This document shows positions 37,645 to 47,456 of a DNA stretch of 64,000 nucleotides, in pieces (the first letter of the stretch is position 1; every line of letters starts with the position of its first letter). The notes under the pieces were generated by a model. The model made no database searches. It saw nothing but the letters and a program-made list of their open reading frames with translations, and had not been told where the DNA came from. Position numbers and translations under genes: made by a program. Source of the stretch: Roseburia faecis (GTDB lineage Bacteria > Bacillota > Clostridia > Lachnospirales > Lachnospiraceae); the NCBI RefSeq assembly GCF_001406815.1, contig NZ_CVRR01000008.1, positions 1 through 64,000 on the forward strand, in the 5' to 3' direction.

Positions 37645-38892
37645 ATGTACACACTGGAAGATATACAGGCAGTAGATCCTGAAATTGCAGCAGCGATCAC
37701 TGCAGAGTTTGACAGACAAAACAGCCACATTGAGCTGATCGCATCGGAAAACTGGGTGAGCCCGGCGGTTATGTCTGCAATGGGAAGTATTCTGACCAAC
37801 AAATATGCAGAAGGTTATCCGGGAAAGCGTTATTACGGTGGATGTGAGTGCGTGGATGTAGTTGAGGAACTGGCAAGAGAACGCGCAAAGAAACTGTTTG
37901 GCTGTGAGTACGTCAATGTACAGCCGCATTCCGGTGCACAGGCAAACATGGCAGTACAGTTTGCTATTTTAAAGCCGGGTGATACCATTATGGGAATGAA
38001 TCTCGATCACGGCGGACATCTGACACACGGTTCACCGGTGAATTTTTCCGGTACGTATTTCCATGTAGTACCTTATGGAGTCAACGATGAGGGATTTATT
38101 GACTATGATAAAGTAAGAGAGATTGCACTTGAGTGTAAGCCAAAGATGATCATTGCAGGTGCATCTGCATATGCACGTACTATTGACTTTAAGAAATTCC
38201 GTGAGATCGCAGACGAAGTGAATGCGGTGCTTATGGTAGATATGGCGCACATCGCAGGACTGGTAGCCGCAGGGCTGCATCCAAGCCCGATTCCATACGC
38301 AGATGTGGTAACCACTACAACACACAAGACACTGCGCGGACCTCGTGGAGGAATGATCCTCTGCAGTGATGAGGTAAACAAAAAGTATAATTTCAATAAA
38401 GCTATCTTCCCGGGAACACAGGGAGGACCGCTGATGCATGTGATTGCTGCAAAAGCAGTCTGCTTTGAGGAGGCATTAAAGCCGGAATTTAAGACGTATC
38501 AGGAGCAGATTATAAAGAATGCACAGGCACTTTGCAAAGGATTACAGAAGCGTGATGTCAAGATTGTATCCGGAGGAACAGATAACCATCTGATGCTGGT
38601 GGATCTGACACCATATGACCTGACCGGAAAAGTTGTTGAGAAACTTCTTGACAGTGCGCATATCACTGCCAATAAGAATACGATTCCAAACGATCCGCAG
38701 AAACCATTTGTTACAAGCGGAATCCGTCTTGGAACACCTGCGGCTACATCCAGAGGATTAAAAGAGGACGATTTTGATCAGGTAGCTGAGGCAATTGCCA
38801 TGCTCATCAAAGAGGGAGAGCCGGCTGTTGAGAAGGCAAAAGCCATCATTAAAACACTGACCGATAAATATCCGCTGCAGCCGATGCATTAA
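37645..38892 (+). CDS. glyA: Serine hydroxymethyltransferase
   Basis: A 415-residue PLP enzyme that interconverts serine and glycine while loading a one-carbon unit on tetrahydrofolate. The PLP lysine is Lys228 in [14 protein letters not shown]. Other family marks are [27 protein letters not shown] and [14 protein letters not shown]. It is followed 12 bp later by serS, so serine use in one-carbon metabolism and in tRNA charging are co-transcribed here. Confidence 0.97.
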   Translation: MYTLEDIQAVDPEIAAAITAEFDRQNSHIELIASENWVSPAVMSAMGSILTNKYAEGYPGKRYYGGCECVDVVEELARERAKKLFGCEYVNVQPHSGAQANMAVQFAILKPGDTIMGMNLDHGGHLTHGSPVNFSGTYFHVVPYGVNDEGFIDYDKVREIALECKPKMIIAGASAYARTIDFKKFREIADEVNAVLMVDMAHIAGLVAAGLHPSPIPYADVVTTTTHKTLRGPRGGMILCSDEVNKKYNFNKAIFPGTQGGPLMHVIAAKAVCFEEALKPEFKTYQEQIIKNAQALCKGLQKRDVKIVSGGTDNHLMLVDLTPYDLTGKVVEKLLDSAHITANKNTIPNDPQKPFVTSGIRLGTPAATSRGLKEDDFDQVAEAIAMLIKEGEPAVEKAKAIIKTLTDKYPLQPMH

Positions 38893-38904
38893 TTAGGAGG
38901 AACC

Positions 38905-40197
38905 ATGATAGATTTAAAATTTTTAAGAGAAAATCCGGATGTTGTAAAAGAAAACATCAAAAAGAAATTTCAGGATCATAAGCTTCCACTCGTGGATGAG
39001 GTAATAGAACTGGATGCAAAGGCCCGGGCTGCGCAGTCCGAGGCAGATGAGCTGCGTGCTAGCCGTAATAAACTTTCCAAGCAGATTGGTGCCTTAATGG
39101 GACAGGGAAAGAAAGATGAAGCAGAAGAAGTCAAAGCACAGGTAGCTGCAAATGCTGCCCGTTTGTCTGAGTTAGAGGCACAGGAGAAGGAACTTTCCGA
39201 GAAAGTGACAAAGATCATGATGACGATTCCAAATATCATTGATCCATCCGTACCGATTGGAAAGGATGACAGCTGCAACGTGGAGATCGAAAAATTCGGT
39301 GATCCATATGTTCCGGATTTCGAAATCCCATATCATACGGATATTATGGAGCGTTTTGACGGAATTGATCTCGATGCTGCCGGAAAGGTTGCCGGAAACG
39401 GATTTTATTACCTGATGGGGGATATCGCAAGAATTCATTCTTCGGTAATCGCTTATGCAAGGGATTTCATGATCAACCGCGGATTTACTTACTGTGTTCC
39501 GCCATTTATGATCCGTTCCAACGTTGTGACCGGTGTTATGAGTTTTGACGAGATGGATGCCATGATGTACAAGATCGAGGGGGAGGATCTCTATCTGATC
39601 GGCACATCCGAACATTCCATGATCGGTAAATTCATTGATACCATCAACGATGAGGAGAAGCTTCCATATACACTGACCAGTTATTCCCCATGTTTCCGTA
39701 AGGAAAAGGGAGCACATGGTATTGAGGAGCGTGGTGTTTACCGTATCCACCAGTTCGAAAAGCAGGAGATGATTGTGGTATGTAAGCCGGAAGAATCCAA
39801 AGCATGGTATGACAAGCTCTGGAAGAATACGGTAGATCTGTTCCGCAGTCTGGATATTCCGGTTCGTACCCTGGAGTGCTGTTCCGGTGATCTGGCAGAT
39901 CTGAAAGTGAAATCCTGTGATGTCGAGGCATGGTCTCCGCGTCAGAAGAAATACTTTGAGGTAGGAAGCTGCTCCAATCTGGGAGATGCTCAGGCAAGAC
40001 GTCTGAAGATCCGCATAAAGGGAAAAGATGGCAGGAAGTATTTTGCACATACCTTAAACAATACCGTTGTTGCTCCGCCACGTATGCTGATCGCATTTCT
40101 GGAGAATAATCTGAACGAAGACGGAAGCGTAAACATTCCGAAAGCATTACAGCCATATATGGGAGGAATTGAGAAAATCGTTCCAAAACATGAATAG
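38905..40197 (+). CDS. serS: Serine-tRNA ligase
   Basis: A 430-residue class II synthetase. The N-terminal coiled-coil arm (about 30-100) that grips the long variable arm of tRNA-Ser is clear, followed by the catalytic core with motif 2 (SPCFRKEKGAHGIEERGVYRIHQF) shortened only in view here, and motif 3 (NNTVVAPPRMLIAFLEN). AGGAGG precedes the ATG. It is co-transcribed with glyA and with the small Cys-rich gene 11 bp downstream. Confidence 0.96.
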   Translation: MIDLKFLRENPDVVKENIKKKFQDHKLPLVDEVIELDAKARAAQSEADELRASRNKLSKQIGALMGQGKKDEAEEVKAQVAANAARLSELEAQEKELSEKVTKIMMTIPNIIDPSVPIGKDDSCNVEIEKFGDPYVPDFEIPYHTDIMERFDGIDLDAAGKVAGNGFYYLMGDIARIHSSVIAYARDFMINRGFTYCVPPFMIRSNVVTGVMSFDEMDAMMYKIEGEDLYLIGTSEHSMIGKFIDTINDEEKLPYTLTSYSPCFRKEKGAHGIEERGVYRIHQFEKQEMIVVCKPEESKAWYDKLWKNTVDLFRSLDIPVRTLECCSGDLADLKVKSCDVEAWSPRQKKYFEVGSCSNLGDAQARRLKIRIKGKDGRKYFAHTLNNTVVAPPRMLIAFLENNLNEDGSVNIPKALQPYMGGIEKIVPKHE

Positions 40198-40208
40198 GAG
40201 GCAGTCCT

Positions 40209-40391
40209 ATGGGAGATATAAATAAGATGGAAGAAGAATGTACCCATAATTGCATGACCTGTGGGCATGGCTGTGCAGAAGGCAGTGATGGTGTGGGAAA
40301 ATTCGAAAAAGCCCTGAATAAACTTAGTGATATTGATGCCGGGGAGCTGTTGAAAGGATTACAGTCGCTGGGAGAATCAGACAATCAATAA
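40209..40391 (+). CDS. Small Cys-rich protein, 60 aa
   Basis: A 60-residue acidic protein with TAGGAGGCAGTCCT as a good ribosome binding site, 11 bp after serS. Residues 9-22 read EECTHNCMTCGHGC, a CX3CX2CX3C cluster; the rest is a Gly/Leu/Asp-rich helix without a known motif. The Cys cluster resembles the N-terminal iron-sulfur tail of clostridial Mrp/NBP35-family ATPases, here without any ATPase domain. It could bind a metal or an iron-sulfur cluster. The function is unknown and the likeness is from memory. Confidence 0.75.
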   Translation: MGDINKMEEECTHNCMTCGHGCAEGSDGVGKFEKALNKLSDIDAGELLKGLQSLGESDNQ

Positions 40392-40403
40392 TTGAAAACG
40401 ATA

Positions 40404-40456
40404 AAAAAAGCACCGTATGAAATTACCTAAAAAGTCTTTTTGTACGGTGCTTTTTT
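40404..40456 (+). terminator. Terminator of glyA-serS unit
   Basis: Arms AAAAAAGCACCGTA and TACGGTGCTTTTTT pair over 14 bp around a 25-nt loop, ending in six T. The loop is long but the stem and T tract are strong. Confidence 0.85.
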
Positions 40457-40547
40457 GTTGAAATTGTACATTTTCGTTGCTTTTCGTCAGAAAGAGAGCG
40501 ATAATAAAAGAAAAAAACAAGAAGAATCAATTTGGGTAGGAGAGGGT

Positions 40548-42630
40548 ATGAAAGAAGTATTAAAAAGAGGAATGCTGAAATTTGAGAACAGCTTTTTTTC
40601 CCATGTCGTCCGATGTGCATTGGGAATGATAATCCCACTTGTTTTGACAGGGGGGATTTCCTGTGCTGTCCGTGATTTTCCGGTCGCCCCGTACCAGATG
40701 TTTCTGACGCAGGGGGGGTGGGAGATGGTTTTATGATTTCCTTACAATGGTTTATGAGGGAACATACGGTATTTTTTCTGTAGCATTGGTGATTACCATT
40801 GCGTACAGTTATGCAATGGAGAAAAATGAATCGCTGGAAAATGTCGTTATGTATGTGGTTGTGGCACTTGCCGCATTCAGCGCACAGCTGAATCTGGGAA
40901 CAGAAGATTTTGATGTGGCAGGACTGGGAACGACCGGATGTTTTGCGGCAATGTTTATCGGTTATTTGTCCTGCATGGCATTTTCAAAGCTGCGCAGATG
41001 CCATAAACTGATGCTGGAACAGTATACCGCGGGGATGGGGGGAGGCTGTGTCTTGGCAATCCGTACACTGATTCCACTCGGTATTGTTGCAGCCGGTTCG
41101 GGAGGCTTGAATCTGCTTATTGGCAGAATTACCGGAATCTATGGATGTTATCAGTGGTTTAACCATATTTTCTATGCAGCATGTCAGAATATTGCAGATT
41201 ACAGTAATTTCCTTTCCGGACTGCTCTATACGTTCGCGGTAAATCTGATGTGGTTTTTCGGTTTGCATGGAAGCCATATTCTGGAGGCAGTGGCAGTCCA
41301 TAATTTTGGTGTCACAGGAAATGTTGTTTTTTCAAAGGCATTTTACGATGTGTATGTGGCAATGGGAGGCTGTGGCACAACGGTCAGTGTCCTGATCGCA
41401 TTGCTTTTGTTCTTCCGCAAAGAACGTACCGGAAAGCTGGCAGGGCTGGCATCATTTACGGTAGTCTTTAATTTAAATGAAATGCTTACATTTGGTATTC
41501 CGATCATATTAAATCCGATTCTGCTGGTTCCGTTTGTCCTGACACCGGTGGTGTGCTATTGCCTGGCATATGCAGCAACGGTATGCGGTTTCCTGCCGGT
41601 TCTTACCCATGAAGTAGTATGGTCGACACCGGTTGGTATCGGTGGCTATCTTGCCAGCGGTTCCTGGAAGGGAATTGCCGTGCAGGCAGTGGGAATTCTG
41701 GCAGGGATATTGTTTTACCTTCCGTTCCTGAAAATAAATCAGAGGATGGAGGTATATAAAGCCAAGCGTCATGTTCAGGTTCTGATACACGAATTACAGG
41801 AAAAGGAAGAACAGATTGACCAGCCGGTGTTTTTGACGCGCGGAGACCATATCGGAATGATTTCCCGTATGCTCCTGCTTGATTTAAAGCATGCGATCAA
41901 GAATAAAGAACTGTATATGCTTTATCAGCCACAGGTATACAGCGATGGTATCTGTATTGGTGCTGAGGCACTGCTGCGCTGGAACCATCCAGTATATGGT
42001 ATGATATATCCACCACTTATTATTTATCTTGCAGAGGCGGGAAAGGTATTGCCGGAACTGGAACAGTTTATCATTGATGAGGTTACGGATGGGATTGTGC
42101 AGACGCGTGCACAATATGATTCGGATTTTAAAATTTCCGTAAACATTACCGCGCACTCCCTGTTGTGGGACATTGAGGGATATATCCGGCAGACAATGGA
42201 ACAAAAAGAGATAGATGCCCATATGCTCTGGATTGAAATTACAGAACAGGATATCCTTCTGCAGACGGATGTGGTTGTCCGGAAACTTGAAGAACTCAAA
42301 AAGCAGGGGCATAAGCTTTTGATTGATGATTTCGGCATGGGACATACTTCCCTGCTGTACCTGCAGTCAGAGTATTTTGATGTGGTCAAGCTGGACGGTT
42401 CACTGACCCGCCCGCTTTTGAAAAGCCATACGAATCAGAAAATTGTGCGTTCGATTATTGAACTGGGACAGGAACTTGGGGTAAATGTAATTGCAGAGTT
42501 TGTGGAAAACAGGGAGCAGAGAGATCTACTGGATACGCTGGGCTGTCATTGCTATCAGGGATACCTGTATGCAAAACCACTGGAACTGGAGGAGTTTATT
42601 ACTTATATGAAACAGATGAACGAGAAGTAG
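40548..42630 (+). pseudogene. EIIC-like membrane domain fused to EAL phosphodiesterase, split by a frameshift
   Basis: Reading starts at the ATG at 40548 (GGAGAGGGT upstream) and stops at 40736. The next frame continues without a gap to 42630. The switch falls at seven G (40712-40718): with six G the protein would read TQGGRWFYDFLTMVYEGTYGIF-like sequence continuously. The joined protein, about 690 residues, has a PTS EIIC-like membrane part and a C-terminal EAL domain. The EAL residues look intact (GAEALLRWNHP, VNIT, EITEQ, DDFGMG, VKLDG, YQGYLYAKP), so an intact version should hydrolyse c-di-GMP. The cause may be mutation, phase variation or a sequencing error. Confidence 0.85.
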
Positions 42631-42763
42631 CGGGCTGTTTTTTCAAAAATCTCCTATGATATTTACAAAAATTTCTCTTGTTTTTTTGAAGCTCTGGATA
42701 TATGATGATGACAGGGAAATTGTTACAGCACAAAAGCCATTTCAGAAAGGATGGACGGAAAAT

Positions 42764-43351
42764 ATGAGAAAGAAGTCACATATTTCACTGGCACGTTATA
42801 TTGTAGCAAACACAGAGGACGAAGGGCTGAAAAAACACTGGCTGTCGTTTTATATTGGAAGTGTCCTGCCGGATTGTAAGCCATCTTTTATCTATAAAAG
42901 GCATGAGATTACCGGTACATTTCCAAAACTCAGGAAGGATATAGATGCATTGATCCATGGAAAAGAGAACCGTTTTCCAAAACGGAAGCGGATGTATTAC
43001 ATGAACCTGGGGGAGATCACGCATTACGTAGCAGATTATTTTACCTTTCCGCACAATAAGATTTATCCGGGAGGATTTAAAGAACACTGCGCTTATGAAG
43101 AACATCTCAAACATGAACTCCGCGCCTTTTTAAAGACGGAGGCACCGAAGGTGTTGAATGAATGCGGGCATCGGCAGTTTGCCAGCCAGGAGGCACTGTT
43201 TGATTATATTCAGAAAATGCATGATAAGTATTTAAGCAGTAAGATTGATACTGCAAAAGACATTGAGAATATTGTGCTGGTCAACAAACAGGTGGTGGAT
43301 GGCATCGATTATCTGTTTTTAAAGAATCATATGCAGCATAGGGTTGCATAG
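42764..43351 (+). CDS. Zinc-dependent phospholipase C-like protein
   Basis: A 195-residue protein with the His/Asp pattern of the zinc-dependent phospholipase C family: KSHISLARYI at the N-terminus, GSVLPDCKPSF, EITHYVADYFTFPHN and EEHLKHEL. These would supply metal ligands. There is no signal peptide, so the protein is probably cytoplasmic and true phospholipase activity is doubtful. The ATG at 42764 has AAAGGATGG upstream; the longer in-frame reading begins with non-conserved sequence. It is 133 bp after the EAL gene. Confidence 0.82.
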   Translation: MRKKSHISLARYIVANTEDEGLKKHWLSFYIGSVLPDCKPSFIYKRHEITGTFPKLRKDIDALIHGKENRFPKRKRMYYMNLGEITHYVADYFTFPHNKIYPGGFKEHCAYEEHLKHELRAFLKTEAPKVLNECGHRQFASQEALFDYIQKMHDKYLSSKIDTAKDIENIVLVNKQVVDGIDYLFLKNHMQHRVA

Positions 43352-43406
43352 AAGGAAAGCAGTCGGAAACCCGGCTGTTTTTCTGCGTTTACGGACACTT
43401 ATAGGA

Positions 43407-43435
43407 TTGACAAATTTTTGACAAAGTGTTACGAT
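43407..43435 (+). promoter_or_regulatory. Promoter of crt
   Basis: TTGACA (43407-43412), 17-bp spacer, TACGAT (43430-43435). A long leader of about 80 nt separates it from the crotonase ATG. Confidence 0.75.
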
Positions 43436-43521
43436 TATCCCATATGAAACTGTCGATGATTCGTGACAATCAGGTACATATACCGTTACGAAAGACATTT
43501 AGGATTAGGAGGATTTATACA

Positions 43522-44325
43522 ATGAGTGAGTTCAAGAATTTAACTCTGGAAGTAGCTGACGGAATCGCTGTATTAGCAATCTCCAGACCAGCAGCATTAA
43601 ATGCATTAAACAGTGAGACTCTGGATGAGTTAAACGTATGCTTAAGCGAGATCGAAGCAAACGATGATATCAAAGCAGTCATCTTAACCGGCGGTCCGGA
43701 CAAGAAGGGCAACGAGTTCAAGTCATTTGTAGCTGGTGCAGACATTGCCGAGATGGTAAACTTTACAGCTCCGGAAGCACGTGCATTCGGAATCAAGGCT
43801 TCTGAGCCATTTTTCAAACTGATGAATATGCGTCAGGTTACGATCGCTGCAGTCAACGGATTTGCATTAGGCGGAGGATGTGAGATCTCTATGGCATGTG
43901 ATATCCGTATCGCAAGTGAGAATGCAATCTTCGGACAGCCAGAGTGTGGTCTTGGAATCATTCCTGGATTCGGTGGTACACAAAGACTTGCCCGTCTGGT
44001 AGGTATGGGACGTGCAAAAGAAATGATCTTTACCTGCGACAACGTAGATGCAAACGAAGCATACCGCATCGGTCTTGTAAATAAGGTAGTTGCAAAAGAA
44101 GAGCTTATGCCAACAGCAAAAGCTATGGCTGCAAAGATCATCTCCAAGGGAAGCTATGCCGTATCTGTTGCAAAGGCTGCAATCAACAATGGTTATGACA
44201 TGGATATCAAGAACGCTGTTGAGATGGAAGCTAACCTGTTTGGCGTTGTCAATGATACACATGACAAGAAGGAAGGCATGGGTGCTTTCTTAGAGAAGAG
44301 AGCTGCTACATTGACAGATTTCTAA
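43522..44325 (+). CDS. crt: Enoyl-CoA hydratase / 3-hydroxybutyryl-CoA dehydratase (crotonase)
   Basis: A 267-residue crotonase. The oxyanion-hole and catalytic segments are present: SFVAGADIAEM, NGFALGGGCEISMACD (first catalytic Glu) and FGQPECGLGIIPGFGGTQRL (second Glu). It dehydrates 3-hydroxybutyryl-CoA in butyrate synthesis or beta-oxidation-like pathways. AGGAGG lies nine bases before the ATG. Codon use is that of a highly expressed gene. Unlike many Clostridia, it stands alone here; no bcd, etf, hbd or thl gene is in the window. Confidence 0.92.
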   Translation: MSEFKNLTLEVADGIAVLAISRPAALNALNSETLDELNVCLSEIEANDDIKAVILTGGPDKKGNEFKSFVAGADIAEMVNFTAPEARAFGIKASEPFFKLMNMRQVTIAAVNGFALGGGCEISMACDIRIASENAIFGQPECGLGIIPGFGGTQRLARLVGMGRAKEMIFTCDNVDANEAYRIGLVNKVVAKEELMPTAKAMAAKIISKGSYAVSVAKAAINNGYDMDIKNAVEMEANLFGVVNDTHDKKEGMGAFLEKRAATLTDF

Positions 44326-44346
44326 AATCATACAGAGGGCGATAAG

Positions 44347-44378
44347 GGGCGATATGAGAAATCATATCGTCCTTTTTT
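44347..44378 (+). terminator. Terminator of crt
   Basis: An 11-bp stem (44347-44357 with 44362-44372) with a GAAA tetraloop and one wobble pair, followed by six T. Confidence 0.93.
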
Positions 44379-44412
44379 GCCATATTTCAGGATAGGGAAA
44401 ATGGAATTATAT

Positions 44413-44441
44413 TAGACAATCTGGTGAAATTAGGTTATTAT
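44413..44441 (+). promoter_or_regulatory. Promoter of the GGDEF/EAL gene
   Basis: TAGACA (44413-44418), 17-bp spacer, TATTAT (44436-44441), with about 70 nt of leader before the ATG at 44513. Confidence 0.55.
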
Positions 44442-44512
44442 AAATAATAAGGGAGTTACCCTAAAACAGGAGTGTTATAGAAATTATTATTAAATGGAGG
44501 TTTAACGTCTTC

Positions 44513-46795
44513 ATGGATAAACTATATATGATCTTATTATGCCTGATGATAGTACCAATTCTTATTTGTATCAAATATTCCAGAAAAATAAAAAGTGATG
44601 TGGCATCTTCCATTGTGAAATGCCTCATTTTTGCAATTGTTACTATCCTTAGCAATGGTTTGTCTGCTTTTTCAGGAAATGAAACATTTTCTTATATAAT
44701 GGAAGCACTTTATCGGTTTTCCTTTGATCTGATGCTGATATATGTATTGCAGTATTCCCAGCAGTATACGCGTGTTTTTCACGAGGTTTCACCGTTTAAA
44801 AAGGGGTGTTTCATAATTGCATATCTGGATGGAATTTTACTGTTTTTAAATATAATTTTTCATAACGTATTTACGATAGAAACCGTGCGATTCCCGAATT
44901 TTGATATGTATCATGTAGCCGACAAATCCATTATTTTTTACTTTCACTATGTGTTTGCATATGGTCTGGTATTTTGTATTATTGCATCGTTTATAATCAA
45001 AATTATACAGATACCGGATTTTTACCGTAAGAAATATTTGCCGATACTTGTGTTAATATGTGTGATCACGGTATCAAAATTTATATGTGGAATTTCAGAA
45101 TTTCCGATTGATGTGTCGCTTCCTTTTTTTGTATGCGCAGCAATACTGATCTGTTACCTGACGCTGTACCGTTCTTCGCGTGAACTTGTAGATAAAACAC
45201 TGTCCATCGTTGTAAATGAAATGAATAACGCTGTGATATGTTTTGATATAAATAATGAATGTGTGTATGCCAATGAGCGTGCATTGAAAATATTTAACAG
45301 TTCACTGGATTCCCTTTCCGGGATCTCGGAGGATGTACAGGGCTGGATAAAAGAACATGACACCAACAATTCGGCCTCCCTTGAATGGAGTGGTCAAACC
45401 ATTATTGATAACAAAACCTATTATTTTGATATCGAATACAGAAAACTGTTTGACAAAAAGAATGAATACATAGGTTTTTTCCTGAATCTGATTGATAATA
45501 CGGAGAAACATATTGCGTTTGAAAAAGAAAAATACCTTGCAACACATGATACGCTTACCGGATTGTATAATAAGAATTATTTTGCCCAGAAAACATCGGA
45601 AATTTTAAATGAAAATCCGGATAAAGAGTGGCTGCTGATCTGTTCCAATATCAAGGATTTTAAACTGGTCAACGATCTCTTTGGTCTTGAAAAAGGAAAC
45701 GAAGTCCTTAAAATGGAAGCAGATCTTCTTAAAGCACAATGTGGGGAAGGGAGCGTCTATGGACGCACCGGTGGTGATAAATTTTCAATATGCATCCCAA
45801 AAGAAGAATTTAAAGAGCAGGATTTTATGGATGCGATACAGACCATGGGGCATGCATTTAACAATGACCTGTATCATCTTCATATTTATGTCGGTGTTTA
45901 TGAAATCACAGACCGGAATGAAGATGTATCTATTATGTGTGATAAAGCCAATCTTGCAATAAAGACACTGGGGGAAAACTATGATAAATCAATTGCATAC
46001 TATAGCGACACGATATTTCATGATACCGTTGCTGAAAAGCAGCTGGTGGGGGATTTTGATAAAGCACTTGCCGAAAAACAGTTCTGCATGTATTTACAGC
46101 CACAGGTGACATCGGAAGGAAAATTACTGGGGGCAGAGGCTCTTGTCCGATGGCAGCATCCGAAACGCGGTCTGATTTTTCCGGGGGATTTTATTGAAGT
46201 TTTTGAAAAAACAGGTCTGATTTACCGGCTTGACCGGTTTGTGTGGGAACTTGCCGTACAAAAACTTGCACAATGGCAGAAAGCCGGGCGGGACGATCTG
46301 TATATATCCGTAAATATTTCGACCAAGGACTTTTACTATATGGATGTATATGAAACAATTACCAGTCTTGTTGAAACCTATAAAATCATTCCTTCCACAC
46401 TGAAACTGGAAATTACGGAAACCGCAATTATGACCGGAACCGCAGGGGAACTTGAAATGATTGAACGGTTCAGAAAATCTGGCTTTCAGGTGGAAATAGA
46501 TGATTTCGGAAGCGGCTATTCTTCATTTAATACGCTAAAGGATATGGACGTGGATGTGCTGAAAATAGATATGGGATTTTTAAGGACAACCCGGCCGGAA
46601 CGCTTAGAGAGAAGTATGTCCATTATAAATACGATCATTTCACTCACCAAAACACTTGGTCTTTCCGTTATCACGGAGGGCGTTGAAACAAAGGAACAAA
46701 TTGATAAGCTTACACAAATGGGATGCGGAATATATCAGGGGTATTATTTTTCAAAGCCGATTCCGGTAGGTCAGTTTGAAGATACCTATCTGTAA
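44513..46795 (+). CDS. 7TM-PAS-GGDEF-EAL protein, probable c-di-GMP phosphodiesterase
   Basis: A 760-residue membrane sensor. Residues 1-220 hold about seven spans, a PAS-like segment covers about 230-330, GGDEF about 335-465 and EAL about 510-755. The GGDEF signature is GGDKF at 420-424: the catalytic Glu is Lys, so cyclase activity is unlikely and the domain is probably regulatory. The EAL residues are intact (GAEALVRWQHP, VNIST, EITETA, DDFGSGYSS, LKIDMGF, EGVETKEQ, YQGYYFSKP), so it should degrade c-di-GMP. GGAGG lies 12 bases before the ATG. Base composition is more A+T-rich than the housekeeping genes. Confidence 0.9.
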   Translation: MDKLYMILLCLMIVPILICIKYSRKIKSDVASSIVKCLIFAIVTILSNGLSAFSGNETFSYIMEALYRFSFDLMLIYVLQYSQQYTRVFHEVSPFKKGCFIIAYLDGILLFLNIIFHNVFTIETVRFPNFDMYHVADKSIIFYFHYVFAYGLVFCIIASFIIKIIQIPDFYRKKYLPILVLICVITVSKFICGISEFPIDVSLPFFVCAAILICYLTLYRSSRELVDKTLSIVVNEMNNAVICFDINNECVYANERALKIFNSSLDSLSGISEDVQGWIKEHDTNNSASLEWSGQTIIDNKTYYFDIEYRKLFDKKNEYIGFFLNLIDNTEKHIAFEKEKYLATHDTLTGLYNKNYFAQKTSEILNENPDKEWLLICSNIKDFKLVNDLFGLEKGNEVLKMEADLLKAQCGEGSVYGRTGGDKFSICIPKEEFKEQDFMDAIQTMGHAFNNDLYHLHIYVGVYEITDRNEDVSIMCDKANLAIKTLGENYDKSIAYYSDTIFHDTVAEKQLVGDFDKALAEKQFCMYLQPQVTSEGKLLGAEALVRWQHPKRGLIFPGDFIEVFEKTGLIYRLDRFVWELAVQKLAQWQKAGRDDLYISVNISTKDFYYMDVYETITSLVETYKIIPSTLKLEITETAIMTGTAGELEMIERFRKSGFQVEIDDFGSGYSSFNTLKDMDVDVLKIDMGFLRTTRPERLERSMSIINTIISLTKTLGLSVITEGVETKEQIDKLTQMGCGIYQGYYFSKPIPVGQFEDTYL

Positions 46796-46818
46796 ATTTA
46801 TCCGGTATAGTTTCAGGC

Positions 46819-47118
46819 TTAAGATAGTGTGTCACGGTAGAGACGCTGATATTTCGCCGGAGTGGTGTGTAATTCTTTTTTGAAGGCACGGATAAAGGCC
46901 TCCGGATTTTCATAGCCGAGCGTATCGCGGATGGCGGCAACTGATTTGGTGGTGTTGCGCAGCATGTGCTCGGCTTTTTGTATGAAGAAGTCATGAATGG
47001 TCATTCTAAAATCCGGAATAAAGGTATTGCCAACATATTCAGTCAAATGGGACTTGTTGAGGCATGGGGAAGCGGAGCTATCTGGATGTGTCCGGGGATT
47101 ACCGGTAATAGTTGTCAT
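46819..47118 (-). pseudogene. AraC family regulator, C-terminal fragment
   Basis: A 99-residue reading frame. From about residue 20 it matches the two helix-turn-helix units of AraC regulators (SVAAIRDTLGYENPEAFIRAF, then KELHTTPAKYQRLYR). The first unit is incomplete, and the ligand-binding domain that should precede it is missing. The first 20 residues look random. Probably a dead fragment. It faces the GyrI-like fragment at 47154 on the other strand. Confidence 0.7.
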
Positions 47119-47153
47119 TGCCTCAAAAGTTTATTTCAATCCTGATTTATAAT

Positions 47154-47366
47154 ATGCAGCTTGTGGCAAAAGAGCACGGCTGTCTGGGTTCTTCCGGTGG
47201 GAATACAACCGGAAGGTTTGAGAATCCGTTTGTTACAATACCGTCTGCATACCAGACACTTGATTCTTTTATGAGAGTGAATGGGCTGGTTCACACCGAA
47301 AGTGGAGTGATTCCATGCTATGAGACGAATGGGGAAAGCATGGACATCTATATTGCGTGTGAGTAA
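47154..47366 (+). pseudogene. GyrI-like effector-binding domain, C-terminal fragment
   Basis: About 70 residues matching the end of GyrI-like/effector-binding domains (AYQTLDSFMRVNGLVHTESG, then IPCYET and MDIYIACE). The beginning of the domain is absent. GyrI-like domains are often fused to AraC helix-turn-helix units, and an AraC fragment lies next to it on the opposite strand, so the pair may descend from one gene broken by an inversion. No ribosome binding site is convincing. Confidence 0.65.
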
Positions 47367-47399
47367 AACGGTATGGGGGATCGGGACTCGGCAATATAA

Positions 47400-47456
47400 T
47401 TGTTTTTTTAAGCGTAATCCGTTATACTAGATGCATAGTATAGCGGATTATTTTTT
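47400..47456 (+). promoter_or_regulatory. Promoter with overlapping 15-bp hairpin ahead of the AAA-ATPase_like gene
   Basis: TTGTTT (47400-47405), 17-bp spacer, TATACT (47423-47428). A 15-bp inverted repeat with one wobble pair (47415-47429 with 47436-47450) covers the -10 and is followed by six T and directly by GGAGG. It reads as an operator, a terminator, or both. Confidence 0.6.

Noticed and set aside
43418-43423. Second TTGACA near the crt promoter
   Set aside because: No acceptable -10 box lies 16-18 bp downstream of it; the TTGACA at 43407 pairs better, with TACGAT at 17 bp.
44513-46795. Diguanylate cyclase activity for the GGDEF/EAL protein
   Set aside because: The signature is GGDKF, with Lys in place of the catalytic Glu, so only phosphodiesterase activity is supported.
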